Assembly (NCBI GenBank): GCA_029379225.1 | Contig: JAQYWR010000012.1 | Coordinates: 58,802 to 122,801 of the forward strand | Reading direction: 5' to 3' | DNA from: Nostoc sp. S4 | GTDB taxonomy: Bacteria > Cyanobacteriota > Cyanobacteriia > Cyanobacteriales > Nostocaceae | Length of the DNA: 64,000 nucleotides | In this document: positions 9,419 through 19,828 of the stretch, in pieces | How positions within the stretch are numbered: the stretch's first letter is position 1 | How the letters are laid out: each line of letters opens with the position of its first letter | Notes under the pieces: generated by a model | What the model was told of the DNA's origin: nothing | What the model saw: the letters and a program-made list of their open reading frames with translations, nothing else | Database searches by the model: none | Program-made: the position numbers and the translations under genes

Positions 9419-9559
9419 TGTTGTCAAAGTCAAAAGCTAGATTCCAATCAGGAACAAGGTTTGGGCTATGCTTATGCCTACAGACTCCAGGCAAAACCCT
9501 TACAAGTCTTTACTTCATCTGAGATACAAGTTTTGCGACAATCAAAAACGATTGAATAA
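9419..9559 (+). other. Possible gene remnant before chlB
   Basis: A short open frame without start codon encodes about 46 residues including QEQGLGYAYAYRLQAKPLQV and ends TAA at 9557-9559. The composition looks protein-like rather than random, suggesting the tail of a lost gene. The parent family is not recognised. Confidence 0.25.
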
Positions 9560-9630
9560 ATAATCATGCACTTATAGTCCAACTCTTATAGGACTCCGTG
9601 TTGTTTGACTTGAAAAGGGAGAAGACACTA

Positions 9631-11157
9631 ATGAAATTGGCTTACTGGATGTATGCAGGCCCAGCCCATATCGGCACTCTCCGAATCGCTAGTTCTTTCA
9701 AAAACGTTCATGCAATTATGCACGCTCCATTAGGCGATGACTACTTCAACGTCATGCGCTCGATGCTAGAACGGGAGAGGAACTTCACCCCAGTCACAAC
9801 CAGCGTTGTCGATCGCAATGTTTTGGCACGCGGTTCTCAAGAAAAGGTGGTAGATAATATTACCCGCAAAGATGCCGAGGAACGCCCAGATTTAATTGTG
9901 TTAACTCCCACCTGCACTTCTAGCATTTTACAAGAAGACTTGCACAACTTTGTAGAACGGGCGCAGCTGGAAGCCAAAGGGGACGTAATGCTGGCGGACG
10001 TGAACCATTACCGCTTCAACGAACTGCAAGCAGCCGATCGCACTCTGCATCAAATTGTACAATTCTACATTGAAAAAGCCCGCAAAAAAGGCCAATTGCC
10101 AGCAGGCAAAACCGAAAAGCCATCCGTTAACATCATCGGTATTTCTACCCTTGGTTTTCATAACCAGCACGACTCTACCGAACTCAAGCGATTAATGGCT
10201 GACTTGGGAATTGAAGTGAATACTGTAATTCCGGAAGGCGCTTCAGTTAACGAATTGAAGAAAATGCCCAAAGCCTGGTTTAACTTAGTACCTTACCGCG
10301 AACTCGGCATAGCAACGGCTCGTTATCTAGAAGCAGAATTCGGAACACCATACATAGATATTACCCCAATGGGTGTAGTGGAAACTGCTCGTTGTATCCG
10401 GAAAATTCAGCAGGTGATTAACGCCCAAGGTGCTGATGTTGACTACGAGGACTTCATCAACGAACAAACGCTACATGTATCCCAGGCTGCTTGGTTCTCC
10501 CGTTCTATTGACTGTCAAAACTTGACTGGTAAAAAAGCAGTGGTATTTGGGGACAACACCCACGCCGCCGCCATCACCAAAATTTTGTCACGGGAAATGG
10601 GCATTCACGTAGTTTGGGCTGGAACCTACTGCAAATATGATGCAGACTGGTTCCGGGAACAGGTGAGCGAATATTGCGATGAAGTGCTGATTACAGACGA
10701 TCACGGCGCAATTGGGGATGCGATCGCCCGCGTCGAACCCTCTGCTATTTTCGGCACGCAAATGGAACGCCACGTTGGTAAGCGCTTGGATATTCCTTGC
10801 GGCGTCATTGCTGCACCCATTCACATCCAGAATTTCCCCATTGGTTACAAACCATTTATGGGTTACGAAGGTACAAATCAGATTACAGATTTAATCTACA
10901 ATTCCTTCACTTTGGGAATGGAAGATCATCTGTTAGAAATCTTCGGAGGTCATGATACCAAAGAAGTAATTACTAAAGGAATTTCTGCTGATTCTGACCT
11001 CACCTGGACAAAAGATGGTCAAGCAGAATTGAATAAAATCCCGGGATTTGTACGCGGGAAAGTCAAGCGTAATACTGAGAAATTTGCCCGCGATCGGGGC
11101 ATCAAAGAAATATCGACTGAAGTATTGTATGCTGCAAAAGAAGCTGTCGGCGCATAG
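9631..11157 (+). CDS. chlB: Light-independent protochlorophyllide reductase subunit B
   Basis: A 508-residue subunit of the nitrogenase-like enzyme that reduces protochlorophyllide to chlorophyllide without light. The start [20 protein letters not shown] is the standard ChlB N-terminus, behind GGGAGAAG at 9618-9625; an in-frame upstream start at 9598 is rejected. Other landmarks are [15 protein letters not shown], with a cysteine expected in the iron-sulfur/substrate region, [20 protein letters not shown] and the C-terminal [15 protein letters not shown] end. ChlB pairs with ChlN and is fed electrons by ChlL; neither is in the window. chlH follows on the same strand, but a hairpin and 660 nt separate them. 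Confidence 0.97.
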   Translation: MKLAYWMYAGPAHIGTLRIASSFKNVHAIMHAPLGDDYFNVMRSMLERERNFTPVTTSVVDRNVLARGSQEKVVDNITRKDAEERPDLIVLTPTCTSSILQEDLHNFVERAQLEAKGDVMLADVNHYRFNELQAADRTLHQIVQFYIEKARKKGQLPAGKTEKPSVNIIGISTLGFHNQHDSTELKRLMADLGIEVNTVIPEGASVNELKKMPKAWFNLVPYRELGIATARYLEAEFGTPYIDITPMGVVETARCIRKIQQVINAQGADVDYEDFINEQTLHVSQAAWFSRSIDCQNLTGKKAVVFGDNTHAAAITKILSREMGIHVVWAGTYCKYDADWFREQVSEYCDEVLITDDHGAIGDAIARVEPSAIFGTQMERHVGKRLDIPCGVIAAPIHIQNFPIGYKPFMGYEGTNQITDLIYNSFTLGMEDHLLEIFGGHDTKEVITKGISADSDLTWTKDGQAELNKIPGFVRGKVKRNTEKFARDRGIKEISTEVLYAAKEAVGA

Positions 11158-11185
11158 TTTTTCACGTAGTAACTAAAAAAATTTT

Positions 11186-11220
11186 GGGGAGTCTAAGAAT
11201 AATCTTGACTCCCTATTTTT
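11186..11220 (+). terminator. Rho-independent terminator after chlB
   Basis: The stem GGGAGTC at 11187-11193 pairs with GACTCCC at 11207-11213, extended by AAGA/TCTT inside the loop, and is followed by TATTTTT. It is 29 nt after the chlB stop. Confidence 0.85.
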
Positions 11221-11817
11221 ATAATTTTATATTTTTGGCTGGTAATTATTGACGATTCTTGCGCCAATCTTCTTTCTCTTTACTGCTGCCACTGATATGA
11301 AATCCGGTTGAATACTTATGATATATATCTGTGAGGGTCGGCAATGGGTAATAGGTAATCGTCAGTTATTTATTCCAATTACCAATTACCAAATAGACCA
11401 ACAATAATTGTAAGTAATTAGCCGAACTTGATATAAGCAGTTATTATCTTATGCCAACAAACAACCCCAGATATACATCCAATCCCCGCGCTGGTAGTAT
11501 TAATCAATGATTTTATTAACAGACATTGAAAATCTCTCCCATCGCAGAAGCTATATTAACCTTTATAACTGAATAGTTAAATAACAATGTAAATAACTAT
11601 TACATAAACAGAAGTAATTACTTAAATAAGTTGTCAACATACATTAATAAATATTGCATTTTTTATATCGATTTGTGTCAGATGAGGAATAAAATCCTCA
11701 GTGGGTAAGCATTTTCTGATAAAAAACTCATATTGCCAAATAAAACAAGTCAATTTTAGTGGCATCAGCCGCTATGAACTTCCAGTAGAGAACACGCATC
11801 AAAGGAGCCGAAGAAGC
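11221..11817. other. Long AT-rich spacer upstream of chlH
   Basis: No gene is seen. An inverted repeat near 11345-11392 pairs GGTAATAGGTAAT with ATTACCAATTACC, a repeat type common in Nostoc spacers. The last 200 nt are very AT-rich and must hold the chlH promoter. The in-frame extension of chlH to a GTG at 11701 probably is untranslated leader. Confidence 0.55.
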
Positions 11818-14800
11818 ATGTTCACCCACGTCAAGTCCACCATTCGACACATTGCGCCAGATAATTTACGCGGACGTAATTTAATCAAGGTGGTCTATGT
11901 CGTGCTTGAGTCCCAGTACCAGAGTGCATTGTCGCAAGCGGTTCGCACGATTAACGCGAACAATCCTAACTTAGCGATTGAAATCAGCGGGTACTTGATT
12001 GAGGAACTCCGCGACCCAGAGAACTACGAAGAGTTCAAACGAGAAATTGAGAATGCAAATATCTTCATCGCTTCTCTGATTTTTATCGAAGATTTAGCGC
12101 AGAAAGTAGTAGCAGCAGTAGAACCACACCGCGATCGCTTGGACGTTTCGGTTGTCTTTCCCTCGATGCCAGAAGTCATGCGCCTGAGTAAAATGGGTAG
12201 CTTTTCTTTGGCACAGTTGGGTCAGTCAAAAAGTGCGATCGCCCAATTCATGCGAAAACGCAAAGAAAAATCCGGTGCGGGATTCCAAGATGGAATGCTG
12301 AAGCTTTTGCGAACGCTGCCGCAAGTGCTGAAGTTCCTACCAATGGATAAAGCACAGGATGCGCGAAATTTCATGCTCAGTTTTCAGTATTGGCTAGGTG
12401 GTTCACCAGAAAATCTGGAAAACTTCTTGTTGATGCTAGCTGATAAATATGTATTTAAAGGTTTAGAGAAAAATTTTGCATCTTCTACATATCAACAGCC
12501 AGTAGTTTACCCCGATTTAGGGATTTGGCATCCTTTGGCTCCGAGTATGTTTGAGGATGTCAGAGAGTACCTCAATTGGTATACAGCTCGTAAGGATATT
12601 TCTAACGATCTCAAAGATCCTTTAGCTCCTTGTGTTGGGTTAGTATTGCAACGCACTCACCTAGTTACCGGGGATGATGCCCATTATGTAGCGATGGTGC
12701 AGGAGTTGGAAGCACTAGGCGCACGGGTGTTACCTGTATTTGCTGGTGGTTTGGATTTCTCCAAGCCTGTGGATGCCTACTTCTACGAACCGACAACCAA
12801 TGTACAGTTAGTAGATGCAGTGATATCGCTGACTGGTTTTGCTTTAGTGGGTGGGCCAGCCAGACAAGACCATCCCAAGGCAATTGAGTCCCTCAAACGC
12901 TTAAACCGTCCTTATATGGTGGCGTTACCCTTAGTTTTCCAAACCACAGAAGAGTGGATGGATAGCGATTTAGGGTTACATCCAATTCAGGTAGCTTTGC
13001 AAATTGCGATCCCGGAATTAGATGGGGCAATTGAGCCGATAATTTTATCAGGTAGAGATGGGGCAACCGGAAAGGCAATCGCTCTCCAAGACCGGATGGA
13101 AGCTGTAGCCCAACGCGCATTAAAATGGGCTAACTTGCGCCGCAAGCCGAAGCTAAATAAAAAAGTTGCGATCACCGTTTTTAGCTTCCCGCCAGATAAA
13201 GGCAATGTCGGAACTGCCGCTTACTTGGATGTATTCGGTTCCATCTACGAGGTAATGAAAGCCCTGAAGAACAACGGCTACGACCTTACAGAATTACCAG
13301 AATCAGCCGAAGCGCTGATGCAAGAAGTCATCCACGATGCCCAAGCGCAGTACGCCAGCCCGGAACTCAACATTGCCTATAAAATGTCTGTTCCTGAGTA
13401 TGAAGCACTCACCCCTTATTCTCAACGTTTAGAAGAAAACTGGGGCCCGCCTCCCGGACATCTCAACAGCGATGGGCAAAACTTGCTGATTTATGGTAAG
13501 CAATTCGGTAACGTCTTTATCGGTGTGCAACCCACATTTGGTTACGAAGGCGACCCGATGCGGCTGTTGTTCTCTCGTTCCGCTAGTCCCCATCACGGTT
13601 TTGCTGCCTATTACACTTACCTAGAGCAAATTTGGAAAGCCGACGCAGTGCTGCACTTCGGTACTCATGGTTCCTTGGAATTCATGCCAGGTAAACAGAT
13701 GGGGATGTCTGGGGAATGTTACCCAGATAACTTAATTGGTTCAATTCCCAATCTATATTATTACGCAGCCAATAATCCGAGTGAGGCGACAATTGCCAAG
13801 CGCCGGAGTTATGCCGAAACAATTTCCTACTTGACACCTCCGGCAGAAAATGCTGGTTTGTATAAAGGTTTGAAGGAACTCAGCGAATTAATTGCTTCTT
13901 ACCAAACCTTGAAAGATACTGGACGCGGCATTCCCATTGTCAACTCCATCATGGATAAATGCCGAATCGTGAATCTGGATAAAGATATTAATCTGCCAGA
14001 AACCGATGCCAGAGAAATGAGTGCCGACGATCGCGACAATATTGTTGGCAACGTCTACCGCAAGTTGATGGAAATTGAGTCTCGGTTGTTGCCTTGTGGA
14101 TTGCACGTCATTGGTAAACCGCCAAGTGCAGAAGAAGCGATCGCAACTCTGGTCAATATTGCTAGCTTAGATCGTCAAGAAGAAGAAATTGTCGGCTTAC
14201 CGCGAATTATCGCTAACAGCATTGGGCGTAACATTGAGGATATTTATCAAAATAACGACAAAGGCATTTTAGAAGATGTCCAGTTATTGCAAGATATCAC
14301 CTTAGCCACCCGTGCAGCAGTTAGCGCCCTTGTGCAAGAGCAAACCGACGCCGAAGGACGAGTTTCTCTGGTTTCCCGGTTGAATTTTTTCAACATGGGC
14401 AAAAAAGAACCTTGGGTAGAAGCGTTACATAAAGCAGGTTATGCCAAAGTTGACACAGCCACACTCAAACCCCTATTCGAGTACTTAGAATTCTGCCTCC
14501 AGCAAGTTTGTGCTGACAACGAACTGGGAGGATTACTCAAAGGCTTAGAAGGTGAGTACGTCCTACCCGGCCCCGGTGGCGATCCCATCCGCAACCCGGA
14601 TGTATTACCTACGGGTAAAAATATTCATGCTTTAGATCCGCAATCCATCCCCACAACAGCAGCAGTCCAATCAGCCAAAATTGTTGTAGACAGGCTCTTG
14701 GCACGTAATAAGGTGGAAAACGAGGGAAAGTGGCCTGAAACCATCGCCTGTGTCCTCTGGGGAACCGATAACATCAAAACTTACGGTGAATCCCTTGCCC

Positions 14801-15801
14801 AAATTATGTGGATGGTGGGTGTGCGTCCCGTTCCCGATGCCTTGGGACGGGTGAACAAGTTAGAATTGATACCTTTAGAAGAATTGGGACGCCCCAGAAT
14901 TGATGTAGTAATTAACTGTTCTGGTGTATTCCGAGACTTGTTCATCAACCAAATGAACTTGCTAGACCAAGGCGTGAAGATGGCGGCTGAGGCAAATGAA
15001 CCCTTAGAAATGAACTTTGTTCGCAAACATGCTTTGGAACAAGCCCAAAATATGGGGATTAATCTGCGTCAAGCAGCAACACGCGTTTTCTCGAATGCTT
15101 CTGGTTCCTACTCCTCAAATATTAACTTGGCAGTAGAAAACAGCACTTGGGATAGCGAAGCCGAGTTACAGGAAATGTATCTCAACCGCAAATCCTTCGC
15201 CTTCAATTCCGATAACCCCGGAATCATGGACGAATCCCGAAAGATTTTTGAGAGTACATTGAAAACTGCTGATGCAACTTTCCAAAATCTCGATTCTTCC
15301 GAGATTAGTTTGACGGACGTTTCCCACTACTTTGATTCAGATCCCACTAAGTTAGTGGCAAGTCTGCGCGGTGATGGTAAGACACCAGCATCTTACATTG
15401 CAGACACAACTACAGCTAATGCTCAAGTGCGGACATTAACAGAAACCGTGCGTTTGGATGCGCGTACCAAATTATTAAATCCCAAATGGTATGAGGGGAT
15501 GCTGAATCACGGTTACGAAGGTGTGCGCGAACTCTCCAAGCGATTGGTAAACACAATGGGTTGGAGTGCGACAGCTGGCGCTGTGGATAACTGGATTTAC
15601 GAGGATACTAACGAAACCTTCATCAAGGATGAAGAAATGCAAAAACGCTTGATGAATCTTAATCCCCATTCTTTCCGCAAGGTTGTATCAACTTTGTTGG
15701 AAGTGAATGGACGCGGTTATTGGGAGACTAGCGAGGAGAATTTAGATCGCCTGCGCGAGTTGTACCAAGAAGTTGAAGACCGGATTGAAGGAATCGAGTA
15801 G
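11818..15801 (+). CDS. chlH: Magnesium chelatase subunit H
   Basis: A 1327-residue protein, the normal length for cyanobacterial ChlH. It binds protoporphyrin IX and inserts Mg2+ with ChlI and ChlD, the first committed step of chlorophyll synthesis. The start [16 protein letters not shown] at 11818 lies behind AAAGGAG at 11801-11807. Landmarks are the N-terminal domain ([18 protein letters not shown]), then [19 protein letters not shown] and [16 protein letters not shown] typical of the CobN/BchH family, and the C-terminal region ending [15 protein letters not shown]1 octamers occur inside. It shares pathway with chlB. No gene for ChlI, ChlD or Gun4 is nearby. Confidence 0.98.
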   Translation: MFTHVKSTIRHIAPDNLRGRNLIKVVYVVLESQYQSALSQAVRTINANNPNLAIEISGYLIEELRDPENYEEFKREIENANIFIASLIFIEDLAQKVVAAVEPHRDRLDVSVVFPSMPEVMRLSKMGSFSLAQLGQSKSAIAQFMRKRKEKSGAGFQDGMLKLLRTLPQVLKFLPMDKAQDARNFMLSFQYWLGGSPENLENFLLMLADKYVFKGLEKNFASSTYQQPVVYPDLGIWHPLAPSMFEDVREYLNWYTARKDISNDLKDPLAPCVGLVLQRTHLVTGDDAHYVAMVQELEALGARVLPVFAGGLDFSKPVDAYFYEPTTNVQLVDAVISLTGFALVGGPARQDHPKAIESLKRLNRPYMVALPLVFQTTEEWMDSDLGLHPIQVALQIAIPELDGAIEPIILSGRDGATGKAIALQDRMEAVAQRALKWANLRRKPKLNKKVAITVFSFPPDKGNVGTAAYLDVFGSIYEVMKALKNNGYDLTELPESAEALMQEVIHDAQAQYASPELNIAYKMSVPEYEALTPYSQRLEENWGPPPGHLNSDGQNLLIYGKQFGNVFIGVQPTFGYEGDPMRLLFSRSASPHHGFAAYYTYLEQIWKADAVLHFGTHGSLEFMPGKQMGMSGECYPDNLIGSIPNLYYYAANNPSEATIAKRRSYAETISYLTPPAENAGLYKGLKELSELIASYQTLKDTGRGIPIVNSIMDKCRIVNLDKDINLPETDAREMSADDRDNIVGNVYRKLMEIESRLLPCGLHVIGKPPSAEEAIATLVNIASLDRQEEEIVGLPRIIANSIGRNIEDIYQNNDKGILEDVQLLQDITLATRAAVSALVQEQTDAEGRVSLVSRLNFFNMGKKEPWVEALHKAGYAKVDTATLKPLFEYLEFCLQQVCADNELGGLLKGLEGEYVLPGPGGDPIRNPDVLPTGKNIHALDPQSIPTTAAVQSAKIVVDRLLARNKVENEGKWPETIACVLWGTDNIKTYGESLAQIMWMVGVRPVPDALGRVNKLELIPLEELGRPRIDVVINCSGVFRDLFINQMNLLDQGVKMAAEANEPLEMNFVRKHALEQAQNMGINLRQAATRVFSNASGSYSSNINLAVENSTWDSEAELQEMYLNRKSFAFNSDNPGIMDESRKIFESTLKTADATFQNLDSSEISLTDVSHYFDSDPTKLVASLRGDGKTPASYIADTTTANAQVRTLTETVRLDARTKLLNPKWYEGMLNHGYEGVRELSKRLVNTMGWSATAGAVDNWIYEDTNETFIKDEEMQKRLMNLNPHSFRKVVSTLLEVNGRGYWETSEENLDRLRELYQEVEDRIEGIE

Positions 15802-15809
15802 GATTACAC

Positions 15810-15834
15810 GGGCAGGCTTTATGCCTGCCTTAAC
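15810..15834 (+). terminator. Hairpin after chlH
   Basis: GGCAGGC at 15811-15817 pairs with GCCTGCC at 15823-15829 around a TTTAT loop, 9 nt after the chlH stop. The following U-run is short (TTAACAAT), so it is a moderate terminator candidate. Confidence 0.6.
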
Positions 15835-15839
15835 AATAA

Positions 15840-16058
15840 AATGAAATTAAAAAATTAAATAGAAATGATTCAAACATTCTTGAAGTTATAGACTCAGCCT
15901 TAACAGTAGAAGATATTAGATTGCCGGGTTATGATTTGCATGAATTAAAAGCAGACAGGAAAGGTACTTGGTCAATAAAGGTATCAGGAAACTGGCGTAT
16001 AACTTTTATATTTGAAGATGGTGATGCTTATAATGCCAATCTTGAAGATTATCATTAA
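15840..16058 (+). pseudogene. Truncated HigB-type (RelE/ParE) toxin
   Basis: The frame 15840-16058 encodes the C-terminal two thirds of a HigB toxin: VEDIRLPGYDLHELK, then RKGTWSIKVSGNWRITFIFE and the end NANLEDYH. This is the mRNA-interferase core region of the family. There is no start codon and a TAA sits directly upstream at 15837; the roughly 25-30 N-terminal residues are missing. It begins just after the chlH hairpin, as if the 5' end was deleted. The antitoxin gene higA follows 79 nt later and is intact. Confidence 0.8.
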
Positions 16059-16137
16059 TTTTTGTGTTAATATAATATTAATTTGCTAGATCATGCTAAA
16101 TAAAATTAAGCAAATTTTTAAGCAACAAGTATTAATT

Positions 16138-16449
16138 ATGGATAATTGGCAAGAGATTACTGATGAGAGATTAGTAAGACCAATACATCCTGGTGAAGTA
16201 ATTGCAGATATTTTAGATGAATTAGATATTAACACTACAAAATTTGCAGAAATTTTAGGAGTATCTAATCAAACAGTTCAAGAAATTATTAGTGGTCAAA
16301 GTTCAATTACAGTAGATATAGCAATACGTCTAGGTAAAGCTTTAGGAAATGGGCCAAGACTTTGGCTTAATCTTCAGCAAAAAGTTGATCTTTGGGATGC
16401 TTTGCAAAGCCATAAAGAGGAATATGAAGAAGTCATGACATTGGTTTAG
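16138..16449 (+). CDS. higA: HigA-family antitoxin (helix-turn-helix)
   Basis: A 103-residue XRE-type DNA-binding protein. It has the HigA signature RPIHPGEVIADIL followed by the helix-turn-helix TKFAEILGVSNQTVQEIISG and IAIRLGKALGNGPRLWLNLQ. HigA normally binds and neutralises HigB and represses its operon. The start MDNWQEITDERL at 16138 is preferred to an ATG at 16093. With higB truncated, it is now an orphan antitoxin or repressor and may protect against related toxins elsewhere. Confidence 0.88.
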   Translation: MDNWQEITDERLVRPIHPGEVIADILDELDINTTKFAEILGVSNQTVQEIISGQSSITVDIAIRLGKALGNGPRLWLNLQQKVDLWDALQSHKEEYEEVMTLV

Positions 16450-16660
16450 AATAAATTGTGAAGAATTATTTTTTGAATAATAGAAATTTACAGGAATTTT
16501 CGGGTAAAGGAACCAAATAGTCTTGAGGATACTGCTTATTACGAAATAAGATGTGATTATTTTGCAAGCATAAGTTTTTGGTCTGGATGTAGTCAAAAGT
16601 AGATATCAAATCAAAAGTTTGATATAACTGACGTAACTCTATACTACATCTTCAGCTAAT

Positions 16661-17854
16661 ATGACAGCAGAATCTAAAAAAGTTTTTATTTCCTATGCTT
16701 GGGGTGGTGATAGTGAAGAATTTGTCAATCGATTGGATCAAACTTTGCAGAAAAAGGGGATTACTATTGTCCGGGATAAACGTGACTTAGGTTACAAAGG
16801 ACTGATTAAGGAATTTATGAAGTACATTGGTTGCGGCAAATGTGTAATTGTCGTGATCAGCGATAAATATTTAAAGTCACCCAACTGCATGTTTGAACTT
16901 CTAGAGATATCTAAGAACGGGCAGTTTTATAATCGCGTTTTTCCAATCACCTTACCAGATGCAAAGATTTATGATCCTGTTGAGCGATGTGATTATATTA
17001 TTCACTGGGATAATGAAATTCAAAGACTAGATTCTAAGCTCAAATTGGTTACTTCCAGTGCTAATTTGATTAATCTTCAACAGATAGCAACTCAATATAC
17101 AGAGTTTAGAGCAACAATTGATATCCTTATTTATATGCTTCAAAATATGAATACATTAACCCCAGATATTCATAACAAGTCAGATTATGAGGCATTAATT
17201 GAAGCAATTGAACACCAGTTATCAGATTCAGTATTATCTCAGCAGGCTTTTTCTTTAACTGAAACTTCTATTAATTCCTCAAACAGCTTGATTGCTGAAA
17301 CATCAAATATAAATAACGGAATTACAATTGAGCAATTTGTTAATAATCAAGCTACGCTTGCTGATCAGTTTACTTTCTTTGTTAAGCAGATTGGTGTTGA
17401 AAGCCTGAGGCAAGACTATGCTAAATCCCAATTTGAGGCTTACTCTAATACCTGGAAAAGCCTGCAAGCGTTGAGATTAGCAGGAAATAAATTATGGGAG
17501 CAAGCCAGTGAAGAGAACCTTATTAGATTCGCAGAGCAACTAGACATAACTACACGAGTAGCGTATGAGGGCGGGATTTTCCTAGAGGAATTAGATTATA
17601 TACCGTTATTTTCAGTATTAGAGATATTTGGTAATTTTCAACTAGGGAAGTGGCGGTTAATTGAATTTAGTTCTAGACAGGATATTGAAAGCGCTATTTC
17701 TCAAGGTGTTGTTGAGCAGCAGCATATTTCTGGACTAATAAACCAAAATCAAAGTATCAAGAGAAAATATGAGGAGATACTTGACAACATCAGAGTCTCT
17801 TTCAGACAAAAACTGTCAGGTCAGCCTAAGAACACTGTGTCTGATGTAGGCTAA
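16661..17854 (+). CDS. TIR-domain protein with uncharacterised C-terminal half
   Basis: A 397-residue protein. Residues 6-130 form a TIR domain: KKVFISYAWGGDSEEFV (strand A and BB region), then VRDKRDLGYKG, CVIVVISDKYLKSPNCMFEL and RVFPITLPDAKIYDP. Glu79 in the NCMFEL motif is in the position of the catalytic glutamate of NAD-cleaving TIR enzymes. After a linker (about 150-215) comes a helical region ending with the conserved-looking IFLEELDYIPLFSVLEIFG and a charged tail. I do not recognise that region. Bacterial TIR proteins often serve in abortive anti-phage systems, and this gene sits beside toxin-antitoxin remnants, but no sensor or cyclic-nucleotide gene is adjacent. NADase activity and defence role are inferences. 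Confidence 0.8.
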   Translation: MTAESKKVFISYAWGGDSEEFVNRLDQTLQKKGITIVRDKRDLGYKGLIKEFMKYIGCGKCVIVVISDKYLKSPNCMFELLEISKNGQFYNRVFPITLPDAKIYDPVERCDYIIHWDNEIQRLDSKLKLVTSSANLINLQQIATQYTEFRATIDILIYMLQNMNTLTPDIHNKSDYEALIEAIEHQLSDSVLSQQAFSLTETSINSSNSLIAETSNINNGITIEQFVNNQATLADQFTFFVKQIGVESLRQDYAKSQFEAYSNTWKSLQALRLAGNKLWEQASEENLIRFAEQLDITTRVAYEGGIFLEELDYIPLFSVLEIFGNFQLGKWRLIEFSSRQDIESAISQGVVEQQHISGLINQNQSIKRKYEEILDNIRVSFRQKLSGQPKNTVSDVG

Positions 17855-18077
17855 CAATTTGGTTGAAGTGGCCTACCGAAAGCTGCTGGTGTATATCTGA
17901 CTTTTCCACAACAAGCGATGTCACTCGACTTGCCCGGAGCTTTCGGAGTCTCCGGCTTTGTGCTACGCGTCTACACTGTGTCTTTGAGATTTTCTGTAAG
18001 GCGATCGCTTTGGAAATATGGGAGCGCAATCGCTTCTATATTAAATTTTATGGGAATATTCAAGTTTAAATTTTTCT
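17855..18077. repeat. Spacer with palindromic repeat of Nostoc type
   Basis: No gene is seen. CCGGAG near 17935 and CTCCGG near 17951 form a small hairpin, followed by the string CTACGCGTCTACA and a GGCGATCGC motif. Such GC-rich palindromes embedded in AT-rich spacers resemble the mobile short repeats seen elsewhere in the window (26030, 32830, 43450). Overlapping open frames here are not believable genes. Confidence 0.5.
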
Positions 18078-18779
18078 ATGGATGCCTTAATTATCAATTT
18101 TGCTCCTGTTCTTCAAATAACAGATGAGCAATTCTTCCAATTATGTCAGATAAATGAATTAATCAGATTTGAGCGTAATGCTGATGGTACATTGCTACTA
18201 ATGCCTTTAGTAGGAGGCTTAACCAGCAACCGCAATGCTAATTTAACTGCTCAACTTGGAGTGTGGAATCGTGATGAGTCACTAGGTATAGCTTTTGGTT
18301 CTTCTGTTGGGTTTATTTTACCAAATAGGGCAGTTCGTTCGCCTGACGTATCTTGGTTAAAACGTGATAGATGGGATTCTCTCACACAGGAGCAAAAAGA
18401 GGGATTTCCACCTGTATGTCCTGATTTTGTAGTGGAATTGCGTTCTGATAATGATTGTTTAATAAGGCTACAAAATAAAATGCAAGAGTACCGAGACAAC
18501 GGTTATAGATTAGGTTGGTTAATTGATTTAGAGACTCGGCAAGTAGAAATTTATTACTATTTCGGTGACAACATTTGCTATTTCGGCGACAGCATTTGCT
18601 ATTTCGGCGACAGCATTTGCTATTTCGGCGACAGTATTTGCTATTTCGACGACTACATTTGCTATTTCGACGACTACATTTGCTATTTTGGTGAGCGTCG
18701 TCAGATTACTGATTGGATTTATACTAAAACAACGGACAAATATAAATCAGTAAAAATACAGAAAAACTCTCAATTTTAA
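18078..18779 (+). CDS. Uma2-family (DUF820) protein with repeat-replaced C-terminus
   Basis: A 233-residue predicted protein. Residues 1-155 match the Uma2 layout: a start region IINFAPVLQITDEQF, then GSSVGFILPN, VRSPDVSWLKRDRWDSL, PPVCPDFVVELRS and GYRLGWLIDLETRQVEIY. The PD-(D/E)XK-like core residues (SPD, DFVVELRS) are present. After residue 160 the usual C-terminal block ending in an LPGF-type strand is missing; instead there are six copies of a 7-residue unit such as ICYFGDS, then an unrelated tail. The DNA unit is 21 bp. The core may still fold, but activity is doubtful. It may be a gene in decay. Confidence 0.75.
   Translation: MDALIINFAPVLQITDEQFFQLCQINELIRFERNADGTLLLMPLVGGLTSNRNANLTAQLGVWNRDESLGIAFGSSVGFILPNRAVRSPDVSWLKRDRWDSLTQEQKEGFPPVCPDFVVELRSDNDCLIRLQNKMQEYRDNGYRLGWLIDLETRQVEIYYYFGDNICYFGDSICYFGDSICYFGDSICYFDDYICYFDDYICYFGERRQITDWIYTKTTDKYKSVKIQKNSQF
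18558..18683 (+). repeat. 21-bp tandem repeat, six units, inside Uma2 gene
   Basis: Six head-to-tail 21-nt units begin at 18558, 18579, 18600, 18621, 18642 and 18663, with a partial seventh at 18684. Units 2 and 3 are identical; units 5 and 6 are identical to each other and differ from the first group in the GACGACTAC part. Each unit contains TATTTCGRCGA and ends ATTTGC. Because 21 is a multiple of three, the frame stays open for any copy number. Confidence 0.95.
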
Positions 18780-19254
18780 CTCTTAATTAATTCCATAAAA
18801 CTGGGGTGTTAGGGGACTTTTGCAAAAGGTTTATGTATTACTATAAAAACTAAGACTTGCGACCTCAGTGATTAAAAGAGTCAATAGCCAAAGCTTCTAT
18901 TGCTGAGTTCAAGGTTGCTTGCCTCTACTGACTTTTATAACTATATGGATAAAATCTTAACTATTGCTGCGGAGAAAATAATCAATACTTAGAGTATGAA
19001 TACCTTAATTATTAACTTTACTTTTGTTATTTAACTTACAAATCAGTAAATCCGAACATGTAAAATAAATGCATCAAGTTTATTAATCTAGACAGCACTT
19101 GATATCTGCTTAATTAGATGAAATACCAGGTGTATAGGTAAACTTGTCGTAGACATCGCCCTATATTGACCAAATAAAACTCACTTTTTTCTTGATATCA
19201 ACAAATTTTTTCAAAAATATGAGACTATAGAAATATTCAGACAGTCAGAAAAAC
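18780..19254. other. Spacer without recognised gene
   Basis: This AT-rich stretch holds no credible gene, terminator or named repeat. The end presumably carries the promoter of hicA. A short TTTTGCAAAAG palindrome near 18817-18827 is the only notable feature. Confidence 0.5.
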
Positions 19255-19521
19255 GTGAGTCAGCAAGACAAAATCTTAGGAAAAATCCTCTCTGGGACTT
19301 CTGATACAGACATCCCTTTTGCTCAATTGTGGCAACTCTTATACAAACTAGGCTTTGATGAACGGATTCGTGGCGATCATCGTATTTTTGTCAAAGATGG
19401 TGTTGAGGAAATATTAAACCTGCAACACAAAAGAGGAAAAGCTAAAAGCTATCAAGTTAAACAAGTTCGATCGGTAATTCTTAAGTATCAGCTAGGAAGT
19501 AAAAATGACCTTTCGCTATGA
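19255..19521 (+). CDS. hicA: HicA-family mRNA interferase toxin
   Basis: An 88-residue protein starting at GTG. The middle, FAQLWQLLYKLGFDERIRGD followed by HRIFVKDGVEEILNLQ, carries the HicA double-stranded-RNA-binding-like fold with the conserved His of the GDHRIF segment; the rest (VKQVRSVILKYQL) is the usual last helix. HicA toxins cleave mRNA and are held by HicB. The antitoxin gene overlaps by 17 nt, typical of hicAB with the toxin first. It looks intact. Confidence 0.85.
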   Translation: MSQQDKILGKILSGTSDTDIPFAQLWQLLYKLGFDERIRGDHRIFVKDGVEEILNLQHKRGKAKSYQVKQVRSVILKYQLGSKNDLSL

Positions 19522-19705
19522 AATTATTCTTTACTGGAGTAGGGAAAATCAAGCTTTTATTGCCGAAGTACCAGAATTACCAGGCTGTGCTGCTGATGGC
19601 GAGACTTATCAAGAAGCTTTGCATAATGTAGAAATAGTGATGCAGGAGTGGATAGAAACGGCTAAGGATTTAAGCCGTTCAATTCCTGAACCTAAACCGC
19701 GTTAG
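19505..19705 (+). CDS. hicB: HicB-family antitoxin
   Basis: A 66-residue protein with the HicB N-terminal signature: RYEIILYWSRENQAFIAEVP, then ELPGCAADGETYQEALHNVE. This partial RNase H-like fold binds and blocks HicA. The C-terminal DNA-binding domain found in longer HicB proteins is absent, so self-repression is less certain. It overlaps hicA by 17 nt and is translationally coupled. Confidence 0.88.
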   Translation: MTFRYEIILYWSRENQAFIAEVPELPGCAADGETYQEALHNVEIVMQEWIETAKDLSRSIPEPKPR

Positions 19706-19828
19706 ATGTTGAAGACTGAAAAAATATTTGTAAATAATCGAACCTGTACCCCTAAAGAACGAATGCTGTATCCGAACAATCATTACTTTTTAGGCAAGCA
19801 AATCACACTTGTGTTAATATTCAAAGGA

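Noticed and set aside
9598..9630. Earlier start for chlB
   Set aside because: The ATG at 9631 gives the conserved ChlB N-terminus and has a ribosome site at the right distance.
9631..15801. chlB-chlH as one operon
   Set aside because: A clear terminator follows chlB and 660 nt separate the genes.
17863..18127. Two short plus-strand frames between the TIR and Uma2 genes
   Set aside because: They run through palindromic spacer repeats and into the Uma2 start; no ribosome site.
18558..18683. CRISPR-like array
   Set aside because: The 21-nt units are head-to-tail with no spacers and lie inside a reading frame.
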